Shown here: positions 1 through 6,421 of the stretch, piece by piece
How positions within the stretch are numbered: the first letter of the stretch is position 1
Layout of the letters: every line of letters starts with the position of its first letter
Assembly (NCBI GenBank): GCA_029266525.1
Contig: JAQSWQ010000043.1
Coordinates: 1 to 37,161 of the forward strand
Origin: Microvirga sp.
GTDB lineage: Bacteria; Pseudomonadota; Alphaproteobacteria; Rhizobiales; Beijerinckiaceae
Length of the DNA stretch: 37,161 bases
Direction: 5' to 3'
Program-made: the position numbers and the translations under genes
The notes under the pieces: model-generated
What the model saw: the letters and a program-made list of their open reading frames with translations, nothing else
What the model was told of the DNA's origin: nothing
Database searches by the model: none

Positions 1-32
1 GGCTCGTTCCAAAGGACGTAGCAGGTAGACAT

Positions 33-58
33 GCCCCGCCGGATAGCTCCGGCGGGGC
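33..58 (-). terminator. Hairpin terminator downstream of the phasin gene
   Basis: A perfect 10-bp GC-rich stem (GCCCCGCCGG / CCGGCGGGGC) with a 6-base loop lies 11 bases beyond the phasin stop codon on the minus strand. There is no clear T-run after it on that strand, so it may act as a transcript 3' stabiliser or a weak intrinsic terminator. Confidence 0.6.
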
Positions 59-69
59 TCAATCGGGTA

Positions 70-579
70 CTAGGCCGCGCGTTGGAAGCGGTCAGAAGCC
101 TTGTTGGTTTCGGCGGTGATCGTGCGAGCGGCCTCGCTCGCCACCTCGACCGAGCGTTCCGAAATGCGCCGGGTGTTGTCGATCATCTCCTGGAGGTTCT
201 CCCGCACGAGTTCGGTTTGAACAGCCGCGAGGTCCTGGAGATTGCGGCACTGTGCGAGCCTGGCGAGGCCCTCGGTGTTCTTCTGGAGCCGGTGCTGGGC
301 CAACTGGAGCCACTCTCTCGATAGGTCCTGGAAGCCGCGCAGCAGGACCGAGCCCGTTTCTGTGACGGCCTCAAGGTTCTGAGTGGCTCGCCGGGTCACC
401 TCTTCGCTCTCGCCCGTGAAGCCGAAAGCACGGGTGAACTGGTCCGTCACCTGCTTGAAGCCCTCGACGCCCGCCGAGACGGCATCTTGGGTTTGATTTG
501 CAGCCTCGCGGGTACCAGCACGGCTGGCTTCAGCGGCCTTGTTGATGCTCTCGTTCTGGTTCTTGCGGACATCCGCCAT
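70..579 (-). CDS. Phasin family protein
   Basis: Phasins coat polyhydroxyalkanoate granules in the cytoplasm and control granule size and number. The product is 169 residues, almost wholly amphipathic helix, Gln-, Glu- and Ala-rich. It has the typical central pattern of this family: a 'FKQVTDQFTRAFGFTGES' stretch, then 'GSVLLRGFQDLSREWLQLAQ', then a helical tail with 'LVRENLQEMIDNTRRISE'. No cysteine-rich, membrane or signal segment is visible. I chose the start at MADVRKNQ because an AGGAG ribosome site sits 8 bases upstream; a longer reading beginning MCRSNT lacks one. The gene is monocistronic and followed by a hairpin. Family assignment is firm; the link to granules in this organism is inferred from the family. 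Confidence 0.85.
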   Translation of the reverse strand: MADVRKNQNESINKAAEASRAGTREAANQTQDAVSAGVEGFKQVTDQFTRAFGFTGESEEVTRRATQNLEAVTETGSVLLRGFQDLSREWLQLAQHRLQKNTEGLARLAQCRNLQDLAAVQTELVRENLQEMIDNTRRISERSVEVASEAARTITAETNKASDRFQRAA

Positions 580-1002
580 TGTGTTGCTCCTGCACATTGT
601 TCATTGAGCGGCACGGCTGTGCCGCCGACACACGCATCGAACTCGTGGATGGTCCGCGAAGCGCACGAACTTACTTGGTGCTCTTGACGCGCGCGCCTGC
701 GAACAACCGGCCAACGCCTCACCGGCACCCCGGGTTCAGCGTGGCCGGATTCGCTGCCATTTGTGGCCATGCGAGGAGCGTCGCCGTAGCGTTCGCGCAG
801 GCGCTCTGACGCTTGGTTCAAGCAATCGGCTTGTCGCGTCGGATCGAGATCGCGGGTGGTGCCGGTCAAGCGAGTGTCACGAACGTGACCACGCTTGAGC
901 AAAGTCGCCTAGCTCGACCGCTTGCGCGCTCTTCCCCCTCGGTGACGGTTTCTTGCCCGCCCGAGGGGTCAAACCATGCTGGACGGCCGCTGAGGGCTTC
1001 GC
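580..1002. other. Intergenic stretch without a supported gene
   Basis: About 420 bases between the phasin start and the end of the next minus-strand gene. Several short open frames cross it on both strands, but none has a ribosome site or family-like composition. It must hold the phasin promoter and probably marks the left edge of the accessory region, since base composition drops beyond it. I could not identify a convincing -35/-10 pair, attachment site or RNA. Confidence 0.5.
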
Positions 1003-2160
1003 TCAGTCCAACTCAACTCGGTAGCACGGGGCAACTTCGGAGCCGCCGTGGATTTTGGAGGGCGAAACCTCCACCCTCTTGCCGCTGCGAAGCGTGCGGT
1101 AATGACCACGGCGGTCATGGGGCCTCTTCGGGCTGCCTATGCAAGTCGCAGTTGCGGCCCTGGTTATGACGGTCTTGTCGATGTGGATGAAGCGAGTCAT
1201 GGGCAACGGCGGAAGCTTTCCGAACTCCCGACCACGGTTGACCTGAGCGATACGTTGCGCCGTGCGCTCGTCCTGGCCTTCATGAGCAGCGTTGGTACTC
1301 ATTAAGAGCGTCGCGATGAGCACTTCTGTGTATTTCGCCTTGCAGTCCTCCCTGTAGTCAGCCTCCACGTCGCTCGTGAGACGAGGGGTGCTGAAGTTGA
1401 TTTCCACGGACGGCGGGGAGCCCTGGTGCACGACGAACTGGAAAGGCATCATCGTCCAACGCTGCTTTACAGCATCATTGACCTCCTGCTGAAACCACGT
1501 ATGACCCACGATGGAGCGGTCCTCATCGTGATAGACGTGAACGATGTTTGTGGTCGCGTACTTCAGCAAGGTCTCTCCGTATCGGAAGATGAATGCGCAC
1601 TCATCAAAGGGAAGCCTGAATTGTTCATTTTCCAACAATTCCGTGACGGGCTGCCACTCGCTATTCCAGCGCTCCAGTCCGATAAACGCTGAAGATTTTG
1701 GATCGTAGAGGTGGCCAAAGTCGAAGCTCGGGATGGCCCAATTGTAGCGGGTGTATTCGCGGGGGACCGGAGTAACCTCAACTTTCGCATGATGCTGGTT
1801 GCTGCTGACCCGAAGCGCCATCCCTTGCCGCATTTCCTCAACAAAATCAGCGAACCCGACGGACATCGGTTCTCTCCTTTCGGAGCAGAGGATCATCCCA
1901 AGCTCAAGCATTGCAGGCACATCAGAAGTTTGGGTCATCAATCCGAGGAGCTTACGCCGCTTTGCTTCGCCCACGATCTCTCTCCAATGGTAGTGTTCCG
2001 ACACCACCGTAGAATGCCGACTCCAAGACAAAATACGATTGTGTGAAAAAACCTGATGTAAGTTGTTGAGCCAAAGGGCTTTATCGGACCTATTTCCGTA
2101 GCGCCGCGCGGATAGCGGCACGTCTCCGCCGCTTTCGCCGCTGTTCATAACCATGAGCAC
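1003..2160 (-). CDS. Hypothetical protein, phage/plasmid type
   Basis: A protein of up to 385 residues with no function I recognise. It is mixed alpha/beta in appearance with no signal or membrane segment. The C-terminus carries 'RRGHYRTLRSGKRVEV', a basic motif (RRGHxRxxxSGKxVxV) that I associate with uncharacterised proteins of prophages and plasmids in proteobacteria. The start is uncertain: GTG at 2160, or ATG at 2154 or 2148, all inside the 3' end of the upstream gene and without a good ribosome site. Overlap with the gene upstream by about 70 bases suggests either coupled translation or a later true start. Lower GC than the core genes downstream suggests acquisition by transfer. Coding status is likely because the frame is long in lower-GC DNA. 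Confidence 0.6.
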   Translation of the reverse strand: MLMVMNSGESGGDVPLSARRYGNRSDKALWLNNLHQVFSHNRILSWSRHSTVVSEHYHWREIVGEAKRRKLLGLMTQTSDVPAMLELGMILCSERREPMSVGFADFVEEMRQGMALRVSSNQHHAKVEVTPVPREYTRYNWAIPSFDFGHLYDPKSSAFIGLERWNSEWQPVTELLENEQFRLPFDECAFIFRYGETLLKYATTNIVHVYHDEDRSIVGHTWFQQEVNDAVKQRWTMMPFQFVVHQGSPPSVEINFSTPRLTSDVEADYREDCKAKYTEVLIATLLMSTNAAHEGQDERTAQRIAQVNRGREFGKLPPLPMTRFIHIDKTVITRAATATCIGSPKRPHDRRGHYRTLRSGKRVEVSPSKIHGGSEVAPCYRVELD

Positions 2161-2722
2161 TGAGCTTTGGCTTCCGCTCAGGCTTCCGAGGGATAGGCTT
2201 ACCGTTCGCGTGCGCCATAAACACCCGCCTATCGTGTTTCGTCTTGAAGATTAGAGTTGCCCATTCACCCTCCCCCCAAAAGAACAGAGGGAACGGCAAT
2301 AGCTTCCGTTCATCCACGGTCGGAAATGGATCGATGTTTGGCAGCGCGCTCAGGTGCCGACGACAGAAGGCGATAAGCTCCGGCGTCAGTGCTAGGTGTT
2401 GACGGTCGCCTACACGAACCCTCTTCAGCGATCCGGGTGCGTGCCATTCGATATAGCGGCCCGAGTCACCGTGTTCGCGTCGAAGCTGGCCAGACACCTC
2501 GACCACGTCCCTCGCCGTGGCGCTCAAGAATCGCATACTCCAGACCGGTTGCTGAAGAACACTCTGCGGGACGACTAGCGCGGTTGGGCCGTATTCCTTT
2601 TCGGCGGACGCTTGCAAATGCTCCCGCGTGCTCTCGGCGGTAATCGGAAGCTTCCCCAAAACCCTGTCTAGAAAGCCGCGTCGCCGCATCGCCTTGCGTG
2701 CCTTCGACAGCAAATCAGGCAA
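2090..2722 (-). CDS. Hypothetical protein, basic C-terminus
   Basis: A 210-residue protein of unknown function. The first 30 residues are basic and helical, the middle holds a compact mixed region with 'FPLFFWGEGEWATLIFKTKHDRR', and the last 35 residues are strongly Lys/Arg-rich ('RRKRRRRAAIRAALRK'), which would suit nucleic-acid binding. The start shown is TTG at 2722; an in-frame ATG at 2689 is an alternative. Immediately upstream in another frame is a ribosome-site-like GAGGAG followed by a TTG-initiated segment (LTERNLKARLALSLDQGK) that would join this protein smoothly with one added base near 2737, so the real gene may be longer and frameshifted. It overlaps the following gene and shares its accessory-type composition. 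Confidence 0.5.
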   Translation of the reverse strand: MPDLLSKARKAMRRRGFLDRVLGKLPITAESTREHLQASAEKEYGPTALVVPQSVLQQPVWSMRFLSATARDVVEVSGQLRREHGDSGRYIEWHAPGSLKRVRVGDRQHLALTPELIAFCRRHLSALPNIDPFPTVDERKLLPFPLFFWGEGEWATLIFKTKHDRRVFMAHANGKPIPRKPERKPKLSAHGYEQRRKRRRRAAIRAALRK

Positions 2723-2801
2723 CCAACGCTCGACGCCAACGGGTGTTCGGATTTGCCCTGGTCCAAGCTGAGGGCTAAACGGGCCTTCAGGTTCCTCTCG
2801 G

Positions 2802-3294
2802 TCAACCTTTGCTCCTCGGGCTGTTCACCCCGCGTGCTGACCGGGCATTCGGCGTCCGGCTTTCCGCATCCCTCATGGCCAACCAGTTCAAGCCGCATGG
2901 CCCCACCACTTCGAAGCACCGAAATGCCCGCTTGAGATCGGTGAGCCCGGAGGTCATGTCCGGCAGTTCGTATTGGCTGCCGTAAAGATCGTTGCCACTG
3001 CGATCCGTCGTCCGCTGCCCCAGAATCCACCAGCCTTCCCCTTCATCCGTCTCGCGTCGTGGTCCCGAGTCCTCATCGAATGTCGCCGTTACCCGTCCGG
3101 GCTCCGAGGTTCGGCAGGATCATGAACAGGCTCCTCGCCGAGACGGCGGTCACGCCCCTGCGAACGACGACTGACCCGTAGCCCTCGTAGAAGGCTCCCC
3201 AAGTGCTCGTCGAAGCCCGGCACGCGCGTCTCCGGCGTCGGTTTGCAGCGGATCGGTTTAGGCGGCGCGATCTCCCCACCTTCGAGGGAGGCAT
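2802..3294 (-). pseudogene. Hypothetical gene broken by several frameshifts
   Basis: No single frame covers this stretch, but coherent protein-like pieces follow one another on the minus strand in shifting frames. They are: an ATG at 3294 preceded by AAGGAAGAG; a segment with 'PPKPIRCKPTPETRVPGFD'; then 'FYEGYGSVVVRRGVTAVSAR'; then 'RVTATFDEDSG' and 'EGWWILGQRTTDRSGNDLYG', ending at a TGA at 2802. The joins fall near 3283, at a GGGG run near 3200, and near 3107, each fixable by one base. Reconstructed, it would be a protein of roughly 160 residues that I do not recognise. Either the gene has decayed or the sequence contains indel errors. Its first 37 bases overlap the end of the gene upstream. 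Confidence 0.45.
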
Positions 3295-3809
3295 GGTTTC
3301 TTCTCTTCCTTTTTTTGAATTGTTCCCTGCTTCCCCCGAAGGGTTGGGGACTTACGAATCATGTAAGCGAACGCCGCTGCGAACTCCGGACCGAAGTGAA
3401 ACCTGTGCATCTTTCGACGCACGCCGGTTGGTGATCGGGGCGTGCGCTCAAACTTGGAGCCGTTGGTCGGCTCCCGAGTGATGAACTCGACCTCTAAGAG
3501 AGTTTTGATCGCCCCCCGTATCTGATCCTCGCTAAGTTTCAGGTCGGGATCAGTTTTGAGGAGTTCGCGTAGGATCGGGAACGGCTTGCCCAGGCGCTTC
3601 GAGCCTGAGTGGTTCCAGCCGAGATACCGGGCCAATTGGTGCGCAGCGAGTCGATTTCGGAAAGGCGTCAACCTCTGCGTCAGCGTGTCGAGCACGCGAG
3701 CCGGAAGCCAATATCCAGCCATCCAGCGGCTCGGGATGAATCGGCTGGTTTTAGGCGCGCGTGTACCCGTCTCCGCAACGGGCTTTTGCCCGCCGGATTC
3801 TATGCTCAT
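3258..3809 (-). CDS. Hypothetical protein with probable winged-helix region
   Basis: A 183-residue soluble protein. Residues about 45-135 read as a helix-rich fold ('LTPFRNRLAAHQLARYLGW', then 'LSEDQIRGAIKTLLEVEFI') that resembles a winged-helix DNA-binding or replication-accessory domain of plasmids and phages. This is a shape judgement, not a family match. The C-terminus is a Lys/Glu tail. I prefer ATG at 3809, because AAAGGG sits about 8 bases upstream; a GTG two codons earlier is possible. A seven-A run near 3305-3315 lies close to the 3' end and could promote slippage into the frame of the next, broken gene. Composition matches the accessory stretch. Confidence 0.5.
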   Translation of the reverse strand: MSIESGGQKPVAETGTRAPKTSRFIPSRWMAGYWLPARVLDTLTQRLTPFRNRLAAHQLARYLGWNHSGSKRLGKPFPILRELLKTDPDLKLSEDQIRGAIKTLLEVEFITREPTNGSKFERTPRSPTGVRRKMHRFHFGPEFAAAFAYMIRKSPTLRGKQGTIQKKEEKKPCLPRRWGDRAA

Positions 3810-4289
3810 TGGCACACCCTTTCATGCGTGCCCGAGGCAAAGCTTTGCCGTCATCGCCCGAGACGATCTGCGCTCGCGCGATGTTGGACTCGGCTAGTTC
3901 GATTCGACTGCCGAAGTGCTCCGGCTAGTGATGCCTAGGCGACACCCTAGACCCATGAGCCCCGAGGGCGGGCACGGAGGCAATGGAGGTGCGGCGGCAC
4001 TTTTAGCTCAAGAGTTCTGCTGGTAATTGGCGGGAGTCATGATCCAGGCATAGGCAACGTACTAACTCTTTGACATGCAACGACAATCCCCTGTGAGCGC
4101 GAGAATCCCGGATTGTAGATTCTGAGCGACAAAGTTGGCGTCCTCGCGTGAAGCAATTCAACCGTCGTAAGTCATTATAACATATATGAAATTTGTGATT
4201 CGGCGCGGCACGTCCGTGTTGCTCACGCCATACGACCTTTGTCTTCGTCGCGAAACCACGCGTCCAACCAAGCTGTTGTCCGGACTACA
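3810..4289. other. Intergenic stretch, no supported gene
   Basis: About 480 bases of lower-GC sequence. A plus-strand open frame beginning at 4186 has no ribosome site and runs antisense through the SRAP remnant and into mucR, so I do not accept it. A TTGACA at 4070-4075 and an AT-rich patch near 4172-4185 look promoter-like, but no matching partner box at proper spacing is visible. I see no RNA gene or clear repeat here. Confidence 0.4.
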
Positions 4290-4560
4290 CTATTTCCACA
4301 GGACCGGCATTCTTTCCCTTAATGAGACCGGCGCAACGTCGCGCGGGCCGGAGTCTAGTACCGTCTCCGTGCCGTCGCAGATGTCAAACACAGGCACTTC
4401 TCAGCCGGACCCTAGACGAGTCGTTGGACCTGTTCCCCGTCGCCCATTTGCCGGTTGCAGCACGTGCTTGGCCAGCATGCGTTCATGGTCGCGGGTGCAA
4501 CTTTCCGGTCCAGGAACACTCGCCCGTTCTCAGGTATGCCGAACCCCCAATGGTGCTAGC
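4290..4560 (-). pseudogene. Possible decayed coding segment, identity unknown
   Basis: On the minus strand two protein-like pieces share one frame and are separated by a single in-frame TGA near 4401: 'RDHERMLAKHVLQPANG' and then 'EVPVFDICDGTETVLDSG', ending at a TAG at 4290. In a neighbouring frame just upstream, 'HHWGFGIPENGRVFLDRK' reads well and would connect with one indel. The pieces have amphipathic composition expected of protein, but I recognise no family and there is no intact start. This is a weak call based on appearance only. Confidence 0.25.
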
Positions 4561-4683
4561 GCGGAGCGCCATCGAACCGAGGTGAATTCGTGCCCGTGTG
4601 GATACTTCCCGGTCCTCAAGAGCATGGACGATCTTGAGGGCGAGTTGGTCGGGTGGGCTGGCTTGGATGATGCGACCGCACAT
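4483..4683 (-). pseudogene. SRAP (YedK/HMCES) gene remnant, 5' end
   Basis: Begins MCGRIIQASPPDQLALKIVH. SRAP proteins start with Met-Cys-Gly-Arg; after Met removal, Cys2 crosslinks to abasic sites in single-stranded DNA and shields them. Only about 25 residues resemble the family. The frame then runs into unrelated sequence and stops at 4483 after about 67 codons, while a full SRAP protein is over 200 residues and needs a downstream Asn-Ala-Arg-Glu and a conserved His that are absent. The start lies 36 bases after the mucR stop and has no good ribosome site. The core is repeated on the other side of mucR. I regard it as a non-functional fragment. Confidence 0.55.
4624..4651. repeat. 28-bp direct repeat, copy 1
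   Basis: A 28-base sequence starting ATGGACGATC and ending GAGTTGGTCG is identical to 5418-5445 and in the same orientation. Similarity resumes outside it: AATTCGTGCCCGT at 4585-4597 matches 5398-5410. The repeat corresponds to the DQLALKIVH codons of the SRAP remnant read on the minus strand. Confidence 0.85.
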
Positions 4684-4718
4684 GGCTTGGTGGGAGGGGC
4701 AGGTCAACCCTCCGGGGT

Positions 4719-5162
4719 TCAGGCGGCTGCGCGCTTCTTCTTCGAGCCTTTCGTCGCGCCCTTCTGACGACCCTTAGCGAACTGCCCGAGGCCAAGCGCC
4801 TTGGCCAACTCCGAGCGAGCTTTCGAGTAGCTCGGGGCCACCATCGGGTAGTCGGGGCGGAGGCCCCACTTCTGCCGATACTGCTCGGGCGACAAACCCC
4901 GATTGGACAGGTGTCGCTTCATCGACTTGTATTTCCGCCCGTCCTCCAGGCTGATGATGTAGTCGCCGTGGATGGTCCGGTTGATCGGGACAGGGGGTGT
5001 CAGCGGCTCGGGCTTTGGCTTGCCCTCGGCGGTCTCCTTCAGGGCCGAGTGGACGCTCTCGATCAGCTTCGGGAGGTCTGCGACCTGAACGCTGTTCTTG
5101 GCGACATAGGCCGAAACGATGTCACCTGCGAGTTCGACGTAGTTGGTGGTGGACTCGGCCAT
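4719..5162 (-). CDS. MucR/Ros family transcriptional regulator
   Basis: Ros/MucR proteins are small alphaproteobacterial regulators and H-NS-like silencers that bind AT-rich promoters, often including their own. The 147 residues show the family layout: an N-terminal oligomerisation helix (MAESTTNYVELAGDIVSAYV), a linker rich in Pro and Lys, then the DNA-binding domain around 64-120 with 'LEDGRKYKSMKRHL', 'LSPEQYRQKWGL' and 'DYPMVAPSYSKARSELAKALG'. The usual zinc-ligand Cys is Ser71 and the second His is missing; only Asp74 and His84 remain, so this is a zinc-less member, a type known in Mesorhizobium. A GGAGG site precedes the chosen ATG. A longer reading upstream runs through the SRAP remnant and is not credible. 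A terminator upstream insulates it from ygfZ. Confidence 0.88.
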   Translation of the reverse strand: MAESTTNYVELAGDIVSAYVAKNSVQVADLPKLIESVHSALKETAEGKPKPEPLTPPVPINRTIHGDYIISLEDGRKYKSMKRHLSNRGLSPEQYRQKWGLRPDYPMVAPSYSKARSELAKALGLGQFAKGRQKGATKGSKKKRAAA

Positions 5163-5260
5163 GTGCCCCTCCGCTGACCTAAACGGCGCTGTGCCGCGCC
5201 TTCCTATGTTGGAAGTCCCGCTGGGCTGCAAGACGCCGGATCGGGACCAGCAAGGAGAAA

Positions 5261-5282
5261 GGCCCGGCCACGAGGCCGGGCC
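5261..5282 (-). terminator. Rho-independent terminator upstream of mucR
   Basis: A 9-bp perfect stem (GGCCCGGCC / GGCCGGGCC) with a 4-base loop is followed on the minus strand by a pyrimidine-rich TTTCTCCTT tail. It lies about 190 bases beyond the ygfZ stop and 100 bases before the mucR start, so it probably ends ygfZ transcripts and separates mucR as its own unit. Confidence 0.7.
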
Positions 5283-5397
5283 AAGTCTTCCCAGAAAGAG
5301 GACATGAATGCCCTCGGGGCTGGATTGCCCGGTCGAGAGCGCGTCGGCAACCAACTGGCCGTTAGTTGACGAGGGGAGAGACACGGGCGGCATGCGA

Positions 5398-5461
5398 AAT
5401 TCGTGCCCGTAGATACGATGGACGATCTTGAGGGCGAGTTGGTCGCGCGCGCTGTGCACAT
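5398..5461 (-). pseudogene. SRAP gene remnant, second copy
   Basis: Read on the minus strand this contains the codons DQLALKIVH followed by 'RIYGHEFRMPPVS', matching the repeat in the remnant on the other side of mucR. An ATG-TGC survives at 5461-5456, but the Gly-Arg that should follow is lost and the frame is off, so the start region is deleted or shifted relative to copy 1. The piece abuts the ygfZ stop codon. It cannot encode an SRAP protein. Assignment rests on the shared segment with copy 1, whose MCGR start identifies the family. Confidence 0.45.
5418..5445. repeat. 28-bp direct repeat, copy 2
   Basis: Identical and in the same orientation to 4624-4651. The two copies bracket about 770 bases that hold the mucR gene and its upstream terminator. 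Confidence 0.85.
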
Positions 5462-5473
5462 GGGGGCCGTGAG

Positions 5474-6352
5474 TCACGCCGTAGTAGATTTAGCCTCGTC
5501 AGGAAAGGCAAAGCGCACCCAGTCCGGCTTCTCAAGCCTCACGGGCAGGCCGCCGGCCCGGATGGTCTCGCCGGCGGCGAGCGCGTCGGCGGCGCGGTCG
5601 AGGCGCACCATGACGAGGCCGCGGCCGTTCGCGCCTGTCCCGACTTTGCCGAGCCGGCGCTCGCCGGCCGTGACCTCGGCCCCGGGCTCGGAGACGAAAC
5701 CGTCCTCGTAGACCACCGGCACGACGCGCGTGCGCGCGGTGCCCCTGTGCTGCATGCGCGAGACCACCTCCTGGCCGACATAGCAGCCCTTGTCGAAGTC
5801 GATCCCGTTGAGCTGGTCCATCAGCGCCTCGTGCGGGAAGGCGTCGTTGAAGAGAAAGTCCTTGCCGCCCTCCGGCACCCCGAGGGCGATGCGGTGGGCG
5901 TGGTAGGCTGGACCACCTGTGAGAAGCTGCGCATCCTCCGCCGCGACGATCGCGCGCCAGCCGAGCGCCGCGAGGCGCGGGTCGTCGCCGACGAGCCCGA
6001 TCTCCTCGCTCGGCCTTTCCGCATCGCCCCAGCCGGCGAGGACGGCGAGGCTCTCCGATAGGTCGTCGATCGCCACCTTCGCCCGAAGCTTGTAGAAGCC
6101 GAGGCGCTTCGCGAGGTCGGGCGCCATGAACCTCAGGCAGTCGAGATAATACCCGCCGCCATCCTCCGGCGGCGCCTCGAAGACCATGAAGTCGAACAGG
6201 AGCTTGCCCTGGGGGGTGAGCAGCGCGCCGAAGCGCGGCGCTGCCGGCGTCACCAGGTCCATGTCGCAGGTGAGGAGCCCGTCCAGGAGCTTCTTGGCGT
6301 CCTCGCCCGAGACCCTGACCACCCCGCGATCGGACAGATGAGCCGTCGGCAT
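5474..6352 (-). CDS. ygfZ: YgfZ/GcvT-like folate-binding iron-sulfur assembly protein
   Basis: YgfZ is a cytoplasmic tetrahydrofolate-binding protein related to the glycine-cleavage T protein; it supports the making or repair of certain iron-sulfur proteins. The 292-residue product has the family signature KGCYVGQE at about 188-195, which contains the conserved functional Cys190, and a typical C-terminal barrel region. Length fits alphaproteobacterial members. The start at 6352 (MPTAHLSDRG) has GGAGC upstream. It is transcribed divergently from the dihydroorotase gene, the two starts being 69 bases apart, so promoters must be packed between or within the gene ends. The 3' end touches the SRAP remnant. 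Confidence 0.9.
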   Translation of the reverse strand: MPTAHLSDRGVVRVSGEDAKKLLDGLLTCDMDLVTPAAPRFGALLTPQGKLLFDFMVFEAPPEDGGGYYLDCLRFMAPDLAKRLGFYKLRAKVAIDDLSESLAVLAGWGDAERPSEEIGLVGDDPRLAALGWRAIVAAEDAQLLTGGPAYHAHRIALGVPEGGKDFLFNDAFPHEALMDQLNGIDFDKGCYVGQEVVSRMQHRGTARTRVVPVVYEDGFVSEPGAEVTAGERRLGKVGTGANGRGLVMVRLDRAADALAAGETIRAGGLPVRLEKPDWVRFAFPDEAKSTTA

Positions 6353-6421
6353 CCGCTTGCTCCGCTCCAGAGCGTGACATATGCGGCAGCCTTTGAGCGC
6401 TCAAGCCTGCCGGGAGGCCGC

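Noticed and set aside
4186-4767. 193-residue plus-strand open frame
   Set aside because: No ribosome site, and it runs antisense across the SRAP remnant and the end of mucR; composition is not protein-like.
5163-5477. N-terminal extension of the MucR protein
   Set aside because: The in-frame upstream part translates the second SRAP remnant and a terminator; the true start has its own ribosome site at 5162.
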